Shown here: one piece after another, positions 53,205 to 61,897 of the stretch
Numbering within the stretch: the first letter of the stretch is position 1
How the letters are laid out: every line of letters starts with the position of its first letter
Source: an uncultured Christensenella sp.
GTDB taxonomy: Bacteria > Bacillota > Clostridia > Christensenellales > UBA1242
NCBI GenBank assembly: GCA_949290565.1
Contig: CASESH010000002.1
Span: 1 to 64,000 of the forward strand
Reading direction: 5' to 3'
Length of the DNA stretch: 64,000 nucleotides
Made by a program: the position numbers and the translations under genes
The notes under the pieces: model-generated
Databases searched by the model: none
Told to the model about the DNA's origin: nothing
What the model saw: only the letters and a program-made list of their open reading frames with translations

Positions 53205-54182
53205 ATGAAAAAAATTAAAGTTGCTATTTTAGGTTATGGAAATTTAGGAAAGAGTCTAGAAGAATTAATTTTGAAAAACGAACTTTTTGAATTAATTGGA
53301 ATTTTTTCAAAAAGAAGAAATTTAAAAAGTAAATTTAATACTTCAATTTTTAATCTTAACAATTTACAAATCTATTCAAATAAAATTGACATTGTTTTTG
53401 TTTGTCAAGGTAGTTATAATGGTGTAGAAAATTTAAGTTATAAACTAATTGAAAACTTTAATTTTGTTGATAGTTTTGATACTCATAAAAAACTAAAAAA
53501 TTATATAAAAAGGTTAGATAAAAAGTCAAAAGTTTATGGAAAAGTTTGTCTCTGTGCCTTTGGTTGGGACCCGGGTTTATTAAGTTTATTTAGATTGTTA
53601 TTTTATGCTATTTCTGGTGAAAAAATCTTTTCAAACTGTTTTTGGGGAGAGGGAGTTAGTCAAGGACATAGTAACGCAATTAGACAAATTAAAGGCGTTA
53701 AAAATGCGATACAATATACCGTTCCAATTACCAAACAAATCGAAAAGTGTAGAAAAGAATTTAATTTTTTTCCATCCGAATTTGAAAAACATTTAAGAAT
53801 TTGTTATGTTTCTACTTTTGATTTTGCAAATAAAATACAAATTGAAAATGAAATAAAAAATATGAAAAATTATTTTCAAGGATATGAAACTGTCGTTCAT
53901 TTTGTAAATGATGAAGAGGTTGTCAAAAGACAAAAATCACTATCTCATAGAGGGCTAGTGATTTCAAATTATAAAATTTTAGATAAATACAATACTAAAT
54001 TGGAATTTAGTTTAGATATACAAAGCAATCCCTATTTTACGGCACAAGTTATGATTATGGGAGCAATGGCTGTTAGTTATTTAGTTAAAGAAAAAAAATT
54101 TGGTGCATATTCCATTTTTGATTTGCCAACAAAATACTTTGTTAATTTTACAAAAAAAGATTTGAATGGTTTTTTATTGTAA
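53205..54182 (+). CDS. ddh: meso-Diaminopimelate D-dehydrogenase
   Basis: Makes meso-diaminopimelate from tetrahydrodipicolinate in one NADPH-dependent step, for lysine and peptidoglycan. The 325-residue protein has the Rossmann motif GYGNLGKSLE at residues 11-20, WDPGLLSLFR near 125 and EGVSQGHSNAIRQIKGVKN near 150-168. The family signature lies in this last segment. The normal length is about 325. It links to sporulation, since tetrahydrodipicolinate-pathway intermediates also feed dipicolinate. AAAAGGAAAA precedes the ATG. Cloverleaf copy G begins 10 bp after the stop. Confidence 0.93.
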   Translation: MKKIKVAILGYGNLGKSLEELILKNELFELIGIFSKRRNLKSKFNTSIFNLNNLQIYSNKIDIVFVCQGSYNGVENLSYKLIENFNFVDSFDTHKKLKNYIKRLDKKSKVYGKVCLCAFGWDPGLLSLFRLLFYAISGEKIFSNCFWGEGVSQGHSNAIRQIKGVKNAIQYTVPITKQIEKCRKEFNFFPSEFEKHLRICYVSTFDFANKIQIENEIKNMKNYFQGYETVVHFVNDEEVVKRQKSLSHRGLVISNYKILDKYNTKLEFSLDIQSNPYFTAQVMIMGAMAVSYLVKEKKFGAYSIFDLPTKYFVNFTKKDLNGFLL

Positions 54183-54192
54183 TTTTAGTAGA

Positions 54193-54270
54193 GGGAATTT
54201 GTCGCAAAATTTTAGAAAAATTTTGAAAAATCTTTGATTTTTAGCAAGTTACACTTGCCGACAAATTCCC
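54193..54270 (+). repeat. Cloverleaf intergenic element, copy G
   Basis: The outer stem GGGAATTTGTCG (54193-54204) pairs with CGACAAATTCCC (54259-54270). Inner hairpins are CAAAATTTT/AAAATTTTG, AAAAATC/GATTTTT and GCAAGT/ACTTGC. No T-tract follows. It separates ddh from a convergent P-type ATPase gene. Confidence 0.87.
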
Positions 54271-54305
54271 CGTATAAAAACAGTTAAAAAATTTAATTAT
54301 TTTAT

Positions 54306-56948
54306 TTAGTTTTTATTTTGAGAAACTTTAAAAATTTCACAAATTGGTATTATTAAGAAAGATAGGGTAAAAACGGTAATCCACTGCAATATTGAAAGAG
54401 GAGCCATTCCAAGAATTTGTGAAAGAGGTGGAATGAAAGATATAAGAACAAACAAACCGATTTCAATTAAAAAGGCAATATTAATAAATTTATTTTTAAA
54501 AGGACTATCTTCAAAAATACTCTTGTTAGAATGAACATTATACATATGAAATAATTGTATAAAATTTAATGTTAAGAAAGCCATAGTAGATGCAATTTCT
54601 TTTGAATTAAAAACAAATATACCAATCAAGAAAGTGATAATTACAATTAAAGCCTGGGCAATTCCTTGATAAACAATATCAAAACCAACCCTACCTCCAA
54701 CAATGCTTTCTTTTGGGTTTCTAGGAGGAACATTCATAATATCTTTTTCGCCTTTATCAATTCCAAGAGCGATTGAAGGGAAGGTATCGGTAATTAAATT
54801 AATAAAGAGTATTTGGACGGCACTTAAAAAAGCAAATTGAGGGAAGAATAAAGTAATTAAAAAAATTGCAAGAACTTCGGCAATATTACAACTAAGCAAG
54901 AATTGTATAGTTTTTTTAATATTAGCAAAGACTTTTCTGCCTTCTTCAACAGCGACAACAATAGTTGCAAAGTTGTCATCACTTAGAATCATATTAGAGA
55001 CTCTTTTTGTAACATCTGTTCCAGAATTTCCCATACCGATACCGATGTCGGCACATTTAATACTAGGAGCATCATTAACTCCATCGCCGGTCATAGCGAC
55101 AATTTTTCCGTTTGCTTGAAGTGCCTTTATTATTCTTACTTTATGTTCAGGACTGACGCGAGTAAAAACATTATATTTATTTATTTCTTTTGCAAGTTCT
55201 TTATCGCTAAATTTATCTAAAAAACTACCATTAACGACTTGTTCAGGAGAAGTAACCATATTGAGTTGCTTTGCGATAGCATAAGCGGTGTCCTTGTGGT
55301 CTCCCGTAATCATCACAGTTCTAATACCAGCAGTTTTACATTTTTTTAGTGCAGAATATACCTCTATTCTAGGTGGGTCAATCATTCCACAAAGTCCAAT
55401 AAAAACAAGTTTGTCTTCGGTAATCTTTTCTTTATATTCATAAGAATTTGTAACTTTTTCTAGTCTTTTAGTGGCAAATCCCAAAACTCTTAAAGCTTTA
55501 TTACACATTATATTGTTTTGTTTTTTTATTCGCTGTTTATCAAATTGAGTTAAAAGTTTAATTTGGTTATTTTCTAAACAAAATTCACACTTTTCTAACA
55601 ACTCATCAATCGCACCTTTTGTATACTGAATATAATAACCATCAATTAAATTTACAGTTGTCATAAGTTTTCTGCAAGAGTCAAATGGAATTTCTCCAAC
55701 TCGTTTATACTCTTTTTCCATTTTATCTTTATCAAAGCCATTTAAAGTGGAATACCTAATTAAAGCACTCTCTGTTGGATCGCCAATAAAATCATCATTT
55801 TGTCTTTTTGCATCATTGCACAAGTTCATACATCTAAATAGTTCTAAATTTTCTTGATTTGGGGTGTTAACTTTGTTAGAAAAAGATTTATTATTTACAA
55901 AAATTTCTTGGACTGTCATTTTATTTTGAGTAATGGTTCCTGTTTTGTCTGAACATATAACCTGACAACAACCAAGCGTTTCAACGGCGTGAAGTTTTTT
56001 AATAATAGCATTCTTTTTTGCAAGTTTAGTAACTCCAATTGACAATATAATTGTTACGACTGCTGGTAAACTTTCGGGAATTGCAGCAACGGCGATTGCC
56101 ACTGCCGTTAGGAATGAGTCTATGTAACCTTGATGGGCAAAAATAACATCAACTAAGAAAATAATTATTGCGATTGCAAGAACAATAAATGTAATTATTT
56201 CACCAAGTTTATTAAGGTTTTTTTGAAGTGGAGTGCTTTCATCTTTGTCTTGGTTAAGCATAGTGGCAATTTTTCCGATTTCTGCATTGTGTCCGGTTGC
56301 TACAACTACGGCTTTTGCCCTGCCATAAACAACTATGGTAGAAGAAAAGCACATATTTTTTCTATCCCCTAAATTTGTTTTTGAAGGTAAAACAATATTG
56401 GAAAATTTTTCAACTGCAAGACTCTCTCCTGTTAAAGAAGATTCATCACATTTTAGACTAGAACTTTCAATAAGCAAAACGTCTGCGGGTACTACATCTC
56501 CTGCTTCTAATAAAATAATATCTCCAACAACTAAGTCGCTAGTTTTTATATTTTTTTGTTGGTTATCTCTAATTACTTTTGAATAAGGTTGAGAAAGTTT
56601 TTTAAGGCTTTCTAGGGCGTTTTCTGCTTTTATTTCTTGAATAAAACTTAAAGTTGCATTTATAAGAACGATTATAAAAATAATAATAGCGTCGATTAAT
56701 TCAGTTGAACTATTTTGTACTATGGCAAATATGAGTGAAATAATAGAGGCGCAAATCAAAATAATTACCATAATATCTTTAAATTGCGAGAAAAACTTTA
56801 CAAAATAATTAGTTTTTTTATTTTCCTGCAACTGATTATAACCATTTTGCTTTAATCTTTTTAGTGCTTCTTGTTCAGTTAAACCATTTAAAGATGATTG
56901 TGTTTCTTTTAATGTTTCTAAAATTGTTTTTGAATGAAAGTTACTCAT
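54306..56948 (-). CDS. Calcium-type P2A P-type ATPase
   Basis: An 880-residue cation pump. Signatures: TGES near residue 173, the M4 motif IPESLPAVVT near 295, DKTGTITQNKM near 336 and GDGVNDAP near 616, plus ten membrane helices with the C-terminal cation-transporting domain. IPE-x-LP in M4 is the calcium-site motif of SERCA-like pumps, so calcium export is likely. AAGGGG lies upstream of the ATG. It is monocistronic. The protein resembles the pump at 61898 more than the CtpE-like one at 4564. Confidence 0.93.
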   Translation of the reverse strand: MSNFHSKTILETLKETQSSLNGLTEQEALKRLKQNGYNQLQENKKTNYFVKFFSQFKDIMVIILICASIISLIFAIVQNSSTELIDAIIIFIIVLINATLSFIQEIKAENALESLKKLSQPYSKVIRDNQQKNIKTSDLVVGDIILLEAGDVVPADVLLIESSSLKCDESSLTGESLAVEKFSNIVLPSKTNLGDRKNMCFSSTIVVYGRAKAVVVATGHNAEIGKIATMLNQDKDESTPLQKNLNKLGEIITFIVLAIAIIIFLVDVIFAHQGYIDSFLTAVAIAVAAIPESLPAVVTIILSIGVTKLAKKNAIIKKLHAVETLGCCQVICSDKTGTITQNKMTVQEIFVNNKSFSNKVNTPNQENLELFRCMNLCNDAKRQNDDFIGDPTESALIRYSTLNGFDKDKMEKEYKRVGEIPFDSCRKLMTTVNLIDGYYIQYTKGAIDELLEKCEFCLENNQIKLLTQFDKQRIKKQNNIMCNKALRVLGFATKRLEKVTNSYEYKEKITEDKLVFIGLCGMIDPPRIEVYSALKKCKTAGIRTVMITGDHKDTAYAIAKQLNMVTSPEQVVNGSFLDKFSDKELAKEINKYNVFTRVSPEHKVRIIKALQANGKIVAMTGDGVNDAPSIKCADIGIGMGNSGTDVTKRVSNMILSDDNFATIVVAVEEGRKVFANIKKTIQFLLSCNIAEVLAIFLITLFFPQFAFLSAVQILFINLITDTFPSIALGIDKGEKDIMNVPPRNPKESIVGGRVGFDIVYQGIAQALIVIITFLIGIFVFNSKEIASTMAFLTLNFIQLFHMYNVHSNKSIFEDSPFKNKFINIAFLIEIGLFVLISFIPPLSQILGMAPLSILQWITVFTLSFLIIPICEIFKVSQNKN

Positions 56949-57138
56949 AAAAGCCCCTTAACAAATTTAATTGGAATAGTGTCCTATTTATTAATTAATA
57001 TTTATGAGTTTTTCTTGTTATGCTAAAATATTTTTATTAAAACATTACTAAAATTAATATAAAGTTGACAATATTTTATTAATATTCAATAATATAATGT
57101 ACTAATTTAGTTTAATAGTTTTTTTAAAAGGTCTAGTT

Positions 57139-58614
57139 ATGAAAAAAGAGTTTAATCTTCCAAAAAATACTTTTTTAATTATTCTCTTTGTGCTTTTTAG
57201 CGCCCTGTTATCCTCTTTATTTTTTGATTATTATAAGGCAGGAGCAAGTAGTAATTTAATTAATTCTTATTCTCAGTCGGCAAGTGAAGGTTTAAATTTA
57301 TTGTCTAGTTTGCCAACCGAGATAACTAGATACCGAGCAGGAAACGGAAGTATAACTTTTTATCCTTCTATTGAAGTCAAAGATTATGATGAAAATTTAA
57401 ATTATGTTCCACCAGAAGTTAACAACTATGAACCAACGGCTGTACTGTTATTGGAAAATGCTCAAATTAATGCCAATACTCAAATTACACATAATTATAT
57501 AAATTATTTTGTAGGCATTGCCATTAGTGAAAAAGTACAAATTGTTTTAAAGGGTAATAACTATATTAACTTAAATGAAAATCAAGATACAGTTGGTATT
57601 TTTGCACTTAATTCAAACACTTCAATCTCAAACTATTATAATATTTTAAATGCAAAAGAACCTCACCCTGTTTTATTTGGTTTAGATTTAGAAAACATAC
57701 AAACTAAAAATCAAGATGAAATTGAAGATAGTTATTTAAATATTAAAATAAGTTCAGGGGCAGACATTAATTTAGTAAATGGGATGACTGTACTTGGAGA
57801 CATTAGTTTAAAGCAACTTGAAGATGAGTTTGGAGAAAGCGACGAAAATCAAGATGGCCCTAAATTTAAAGATAGAGGAAACTTAAATATTAATAGCGGA
57901 ACTATTTATATAGATTTAAATGATAGAATCAATTCAACAGGTATTTTTGTACACAATGTAATTAATATTGGAAATTGCAAAGTAAATGTTAATGGTGGTA
58001 GAGATTGTATTTTTTCTATGTATGAAAGAATTAATATAAATGATGGAGATCATTCTTTAAAAAATTTTTTAGAAAATGGTTTACTAACTTATAATGGTAA
58101 CATTTATATCAATAACGGAGTTATAAATATAGAAAATCTTGCTAGTAATAGTATTAATTTTGTTAAAGGCGTATGTGTTGATTATAATGAGCTAGATGAA
58201 GATAGAAAAACTTATTCTTTTGTTTTAAATGGTGGAAAAATTGATATAAAAATCAATTCTTACAATGAAGGAAATGCCATTTACAGTGAACAAATAATAC
58301 TTAAAACAGGAGATATTAATTGTAGCGTTAATGCTCCGGGTGAAGTAAACTATGTTTTTTCTAATCAACCAGACATTGTAACTATTGGGGCTGAAATTTT
58401 TGGTTGTTTAGAAAGCGATGGGAATGAACTTATTAATTATAATTCAAATGATTATCAAGAGTATAAGTTTTTTAGTTTTATTAGAATAGAAACGCCAGCC
58501 GATGAAATGGATAATGTTACATTAATTGTAATGATTGTTTCTTTTGTAATTTTTACGGCATTTTTATTAACGATTTATTTTGTTCAAAAAAATATAAAAA
58601 GTAAAAATAAATAA
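57139..58614 (+). CDS. Exported surface protein with two membrane anchors
   Basis: A 491-residue protein with an N-terminal hydrophobic segment (about residues 12-33, a signal anchor) and a C-terminal transmembrane helix (about 455-480) with a basic tail. The extracellular part has repeated short units such as NINSGTIYID, NIGNCKVNVNGG, NINDGD, NINNGVINIE and VLNGGKIDIKI. This is a right-handed beta-helix pattern, also seen in proteins labelled carbohydrate-binding-like. No catalytic motif is visible. AAAAGGTC precedes the ATG. Transcribed alone; terminator follows. Confidence 0.75.
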   Translation: MKKEFNLPKNTFLIILFVLFSALLSSLFFDYYKAGASSNLINSYSQSASEGLNLLSSLPTEITRYRAGNGSITFYPSIEVKDYDENLNYVPPEVNNYEPTAVLLLENAQINANTQITHNYINYFVGIAISEKVQIVLKGNNYINLNENQDTVGIFALNSNTSISNYYNILNAKEPHPVLFGLDLENIQTKNQDEIEDSYLNIKISSGADINLVNGMTVLGDISLKQLEDEFGESDENQDGPKFKDRGNLNINSGTIYIDLNDRINSTGIFVHNVINIGNCKVNVNGGRDCIFSMYERININDGDHSLKNFLENGLLTYNGNIYINNGVINIENLASNSINFVKGVCVDYNELDEDRKTYSFVLNGGKIDIKINSYNEGNAIYSEQIILKTGDINCSVNAPGEVNYVFSNQPDIVTIGAEIFGCLESDGNELINYNSNDYQEYKFFSFIRIETPADEMDNVTLIVMIVSFVIFTAFLLTIYFVQKNIKSKNK

Positions 58615-58624
58615 TTTTAAAGGT

Positions 58625-58659
58625 AAAAAATAACGCTTTTATATATAGCGTTATTTTTT
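58625..58659 (+). terminator. Terminator after the surface protein gene
   Basis: AAAAATAACGCT pairs with AGCGTTATTTTT around a 9-nt loop, with T residues after it. Confidence 0.85.
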
Positions 58660-58822
58660 GTATATTTTATTTATTAAAATGAAAATAAATTATAATAAAA
58701 AAATTTAATATTTACAAAATTGAAATTTTTTTAGTGATTACTAATTTAGTCAACTAAAACAATTAAATTGTTTAACTTTTATTTTTCAGTATTTTTAAAT
58801 ATTAAAAATAATAATAAATTTT

Positions 58823-59869
58823 TTATCTTTGGTCAGAAACATTTGCGTTTGAATTGTTTTGCTGTAATTCAGCGACAGATGAATATGGTACTCCGGAAGT
58901 TGTTCCATTTAAAAGAGCAATATCGATTGCGTTCTCCGGGTCGCCCCAAGAATTCCCAGAAAATTCAAATAGGGCATTATCCACCACCCAACCGCGAGTG
59001 TTGTAAACAACATTATGAGTAATGTATCCGGTAGAATTTGGATTTAAATATCCGCTTTGTCTAAGAGAATATAAAATATTACCATCAATCCAACTATTTT
59101 GAACTCCATTTTGAGTTACAATTCCTCTATTTGTTACCCAAGTGTCTGAACTACCTGCTTGTGTTGGTCCATAAAAAATATTATTTCTAACCACATTATT
59201 AGCCCCTCCAATTTGAAGTAATTCAGTAGGGTAGGCAGTATTACTTGTAAAAGTTAAACCCTCAATTTTATTTCCCGTACCGGTTATTAGCAAGGGAACA
59301 GTATTTGCTGTTTGTAAAATTACTGCATTAGGTTTTCCTGTAATTGTAAGATTGTTTTTTGATATATTTACTGTTGAGTCAATTGGATAAGTTCCATCAT
59401 ATAAAGTTATAGTTCCATTATTTGCTACAACATTTAAGGCGTCTTCAAGGGTTGGCAAAGGATTTGATTGTGTTCCAATACCACCAATGGTATTACTTCT
59501 TACATATACAGAATAGGGATTCAAAACATTATTTGGATTTGGCCCGGTTGGCCCGGTAGCCCCAGCCAATCCTGTTGCACCTGTTGGCCCTGTTGGCCCT
59601 GTTGAACCTGCTAAACCTTGAATCCCCTGTATCCCTTGTGGACCGGTAGGGCCTGTTGACCCCGTAGGCCCTGTTGGCCCGGTAGGACCTGTTGAACCTG
59701 CGCCTGTTCCAGCAGGTCCGGTAGGTCCTGTTGGTCCTGTTGGTCCACTTAAACCATTACTTCCTCTTTCTCCACTAGGACCGGTAGGTCCCGTTGGACC
59801 GGTTGGACCATTCACTAATTTTTCTATGAAGATTTTCTTTTTATTAAAACATTTATTATTACAGTTCAT
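58823..59869 (-). CDS. Collagen-like protein with beta-helix domain
   Basis: A 348-residue protein. After a short Cys/Lys-rich head ([12 protein letters not shown]), residues about 21-112 consist of Gly-X-Y triplets, mostly GPT with [15 protein letters not shown] and GATGLAG variants, broken once at [11 protein letters not shown]. This is a collagen-like triple helix as in BclA-type exosporium proteins. Residues about 115-340 are a right-handed beta-helix ([59 protein letters not shown]), the parallel-beta-helix repeat pattern. No signal peptide. GGAGAAAT precedes the ATG. In a sporulating host a spore-surface location is the most likely one. Confidence 0.87.
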   Translation of the reverse strand: MNCNNKCFNKKKIFIEKLVNGPTGPTGPTGPSGERGSNGLSGPTGPTGPTGPAGTGAGSTGPTGPTGPTGSTGPTGPQGIQGIQGLAGSTGPTGPTGATGLAGATGPTGPNPNNVLNPYSVYVRSNTIGGIGTQSNPLPTLEDALNVVANNGTITLYDGTYPIDSTVNISKNNLTITGKPNAVILQTANTVPLLITGTGNKIEGLTFTSNTAYPTELLQIGGANNVVRNNIFYGPTQAGSSDTWVTNRGIVTQNGVQNSWIDGNILYSLRQSGYLNPNSTGYITHNVVYNTRGWVVDNALFEFSGNSWGDPENAIDIALLNGTTSGVPYSSVAELQQNNSNANVSDQR

Positions 59870-59940
59870 TATTTCTCCAAAACTTTATAAAATATTTTAT
59901 GCGGATAAAAGATAACTTGTTATTTTATAAATTATAAATA

Positions 59941-59991
59941 AAAAAAAAGACTGTTATAGATTATTCTTTCAGTTAATTAACAGTCTTTTTT
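59941..59991 (-). terminator. Terminator of the aconitase X operon
   Basis: AAAAAGACTGTTA pairs with TAACAGTCTTTTT across a long loop. On the minus strand it lies right behind the small-subunit gene and is followed by T residues. Confidence 0.7.
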
Positions 59992-60003
59992 GTTTATTAT
60001 TTT

Positions 60004-60465
60004 TTAGTTTTTATATACTAAAACAGTTCCATCTTCTTTGACTTCAATTTTATCTCCACTCTCTACCTGTTTTAAAAATTTGCTACCTAGTTTATCAATT
60101 GCAATTATATTGCTATTTTCCCAATTTCGAGCAAGAATAATTCCAGAACAAGCAAGAGAATCTATTTCTTGTGAAAAAAGCATTGCAGATGGGTTAATTC
60201 CCATTGAACAAATTGTTTGAATTACAAGTCCACCTGTTGTTGAACCAATAGTTTGAGGTAGGCATAAAATTTTACCGGTTAAGTTTTTCTTATATAAATC
60301 TGGATTATTTTGGTCAGAACTATAAACTTGTTTTGCATTCTTTAAAGCACTTTTTTGAAATGTTGCAAGTGTATTTACTCCTTGTTTTGAAACAATAGCC
60401 TCACCGACAAGATTTCCTTTTGCTATAACTCTACCTTTAAATTTTAAGATTTTTTTATCTTCCAT
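60004..60465 (-). CDS. Aconitase X small subunit (DUF126)
   Basis: A 153-residue protein matching the DUF126 swivel subunit of aconitase X: FKGRVIAKGNLVGEAIVS near residue 7, the conserved GSTTGGLVIQ near 79 and ACSGIILARN near 107. I start at the ATG at 60465, because AAGGAGG lies 8-15 bp before it; an upstream in-frame start would overlap the large-subunit gene. It pairs with the large subunit, whose stop is only 1 bp away. Aconitase X enzymes dehydrate hydroxyproline derivatives or mevalonate phosphate; no such pathway gene is nearby. Confidence 0.85.
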   Translation of the reverse strand: MEDKKILKFKGRVIAKGNLVGEAIVSKQGVNTLATFQKSALKNAKQVYSSDQNNPDLYKKNLTGKILCLPQTIGSTTGGLVIQTICSMGINPSAMLFSQEIDSLACSGIILARNWENSNIIAIDKLGSKFLKQVESGDKIEVKEDGTVLVYKN

Positions 60466-60466
60466 T

Positions 60467-61744
60467 TTATCTAACCTCCTTACCACAAACGATTTTTAAT
60501 AAGTCCTCATCTTTATAGTACCTAGATGAAGAATAAGTTCTTAGTTTATTTGAACAAGTAATTATAGGTTTTTTCCCGGCAATTGGGTTATTTGTGTACA
60601 TCAAAGGACAAATGCAAGAAACCTTAGCACCCGTTTTCATAAAATCTTTATATTCCTGGGTTTGTGTAAACTTTTCTTTAATTTGAGGGCTTGTGGTTAG
60701 GATTGTTCTAACTGCTACTCTTTTTCTATTGTTTTCTTTTAAACCGTTAACAATATTTTTTGACCATTCAACAAGTTGAGAATAACTTAGATGAGGACAA
60801 CCTATAAAGCATAATTGTGGTTTAGAGTCCTTGTCTTTCCAAAGGATAGGATAACTTTTATAAATTCTTTCAAGTTCTTTATCGTCAATTACATATTTTT
60901 TTGCGTTTTCTTTTATTAGTTTTTTACCAAGTTTTTTAGCCTCAGGAGTTAACTTGTCAATGTGATATAAACCTACGGCACCATTTGATGCGCACGCTGC
61001 TCCAAAATCTTTTAAATAACTTTTTGTTTCATCATTAAGTTCCTTTCCTAAGAATTTGTCTAAACCTATTACGTAAGGAACATCTTCCATAACTTTTAGT
61101 CCAATAGCACTTCCTAATATTTGAGGTAGTGGTTTTTTTGTTGTCTTTACTTCTATAATCCAATCTGCTTTTCTACCTTCGTTAGTGAGCAATCCAAAAT
61201 ATGGGACTTTACCTATTATACAACCAAACAAATCTAACATTCCACTATTTCTATTGCATCTTGCTCCTAGGACAGAATTTGCATAGACGACTGCTGAACT
61301 TTCAGCCCAAGATAGAATATCTCCATATTTAGGTTGATTTCCAACTTCATCTTGATAGCAAGTGCAAGTAAAAGAATTTTCATCTCTTAGACCTATTTTC
61401 TTTAATTGTTCTTCATATCTTTTTTGTTGACTATACATAATTTTACTAAAAACCAATTTGTTTAGTAAATTGCACTTTACATTGCTATAATCAATAGGTC
61501 TAGGGTCAACTGTAAATTTAACACTTGATTTAATTCCTGCATTAATAATTTCATCCATAATTCTAAATAATGGTTTAATAAGCCCTATTCCAAAAGATGT
61601 AACAAGATGTCCATCGTGAGTAATTTTTACTAACTTTTCAGCCCCAAATACGTCTCCAAATTCAACTAAGGTTTTTAGAATTTTTGCTTTAACAGGTCCT
61701 TGCTTTCCTTCTAAAATTTTCTTTTCTTCTAGTGTAAGTTTCAT
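60467..61744 (-). CDS. Aconitase X large (catalytic) subunit (DUF521)
   Basis: A 425-residue DUF521 protein, the catalytic half of aconitase X, with an iron-sulfur cluster held by cysteines as in aconitase. Conserved features include the start MKLTLEEKKILEGKQGP, HDGHLVTSFG near residue 44, FTCTCYQ near 123, GARCNRNSGMLDLFGCI near 156 and the Cys in CFIGCPHLS near 300. Bacterial relatives are cis-3-hydroxy-L-proline dehydratases; archaeal ones act on mevalonate 5-phosphate. The separate-subunit form resembles the archaeal type in gene layout, but I cannot decide the substrate. AAAGGAGAT lies upstream. Confidence 0.85.
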   Translation of the reverse strand: MKLTLEEKKILEGKQGPVKAKILKTLVEFGDVFGAEKLVKITHDGHLVTSFGIGLIKPLFRIMDEIINAGIKSSVKFTVDPRPIDYSNVKCNLLNKLVFSKIMYSQQKRYEEQLKKIGLRDENSFTCTCYQDEVGNQPKYGDILSWAESSAVVYANSVLGARCNRNSGMLDLFGCIIGKVPYFGLLTNEGRKADWIIEVKTTKKPLPQILGSAIGLKVMEDVPYVIGLDKFLGKELNDETKSYLKDFGAACASNGAVGLYHIDKLTPEAKKLGKKLIKENAKKYVIDDKELERIYKSYPILWKDKDSKPQLCFIGCPHLSYSQLVEWSKNIVNGLKENNRKRVAVRTILTTSPQIKEKFTQTQEYKDFMKTGAKVSCICPLMYTNNPIAGKKPIITCSNKLRTYSSSRYYKDEDLLKIVCGKEVR

Positions 61745-61897
61745 TTGTATCTCCTTTTTTAAACTAAAAAAATTCTATCACTTTTAACTAATTTTAACAA
61801 ATTTTTTAACTTATTTTTTTAAATTTTTTTTTATTTTTAAAAAGTTTTACAAAAACTAATTTTATATGATAACATTATTTAAAGAGAGCGAGGAATT

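Noticed and set aside
4447-54270. Interpreting all cloverleaf elements as rho-independent terminators
   Set aside because: Copies A, C, D, F and G lack a T-tract on either side. Only B and E are followed by T residues.
58768-59022. Plus-strand open frame opposite the collagen-like gene
   Set aside because: It is antisense to a well-defined beta-helix domain and lacks translation signals.
59500-59820. Repetitive GC-richer DNA that could be taken for a CRISPR or satellite array
   Set aside because: The repeats are 9-bp codon triplet patterns encoding Gly-Pro-Thr in one open frame, without spacers.
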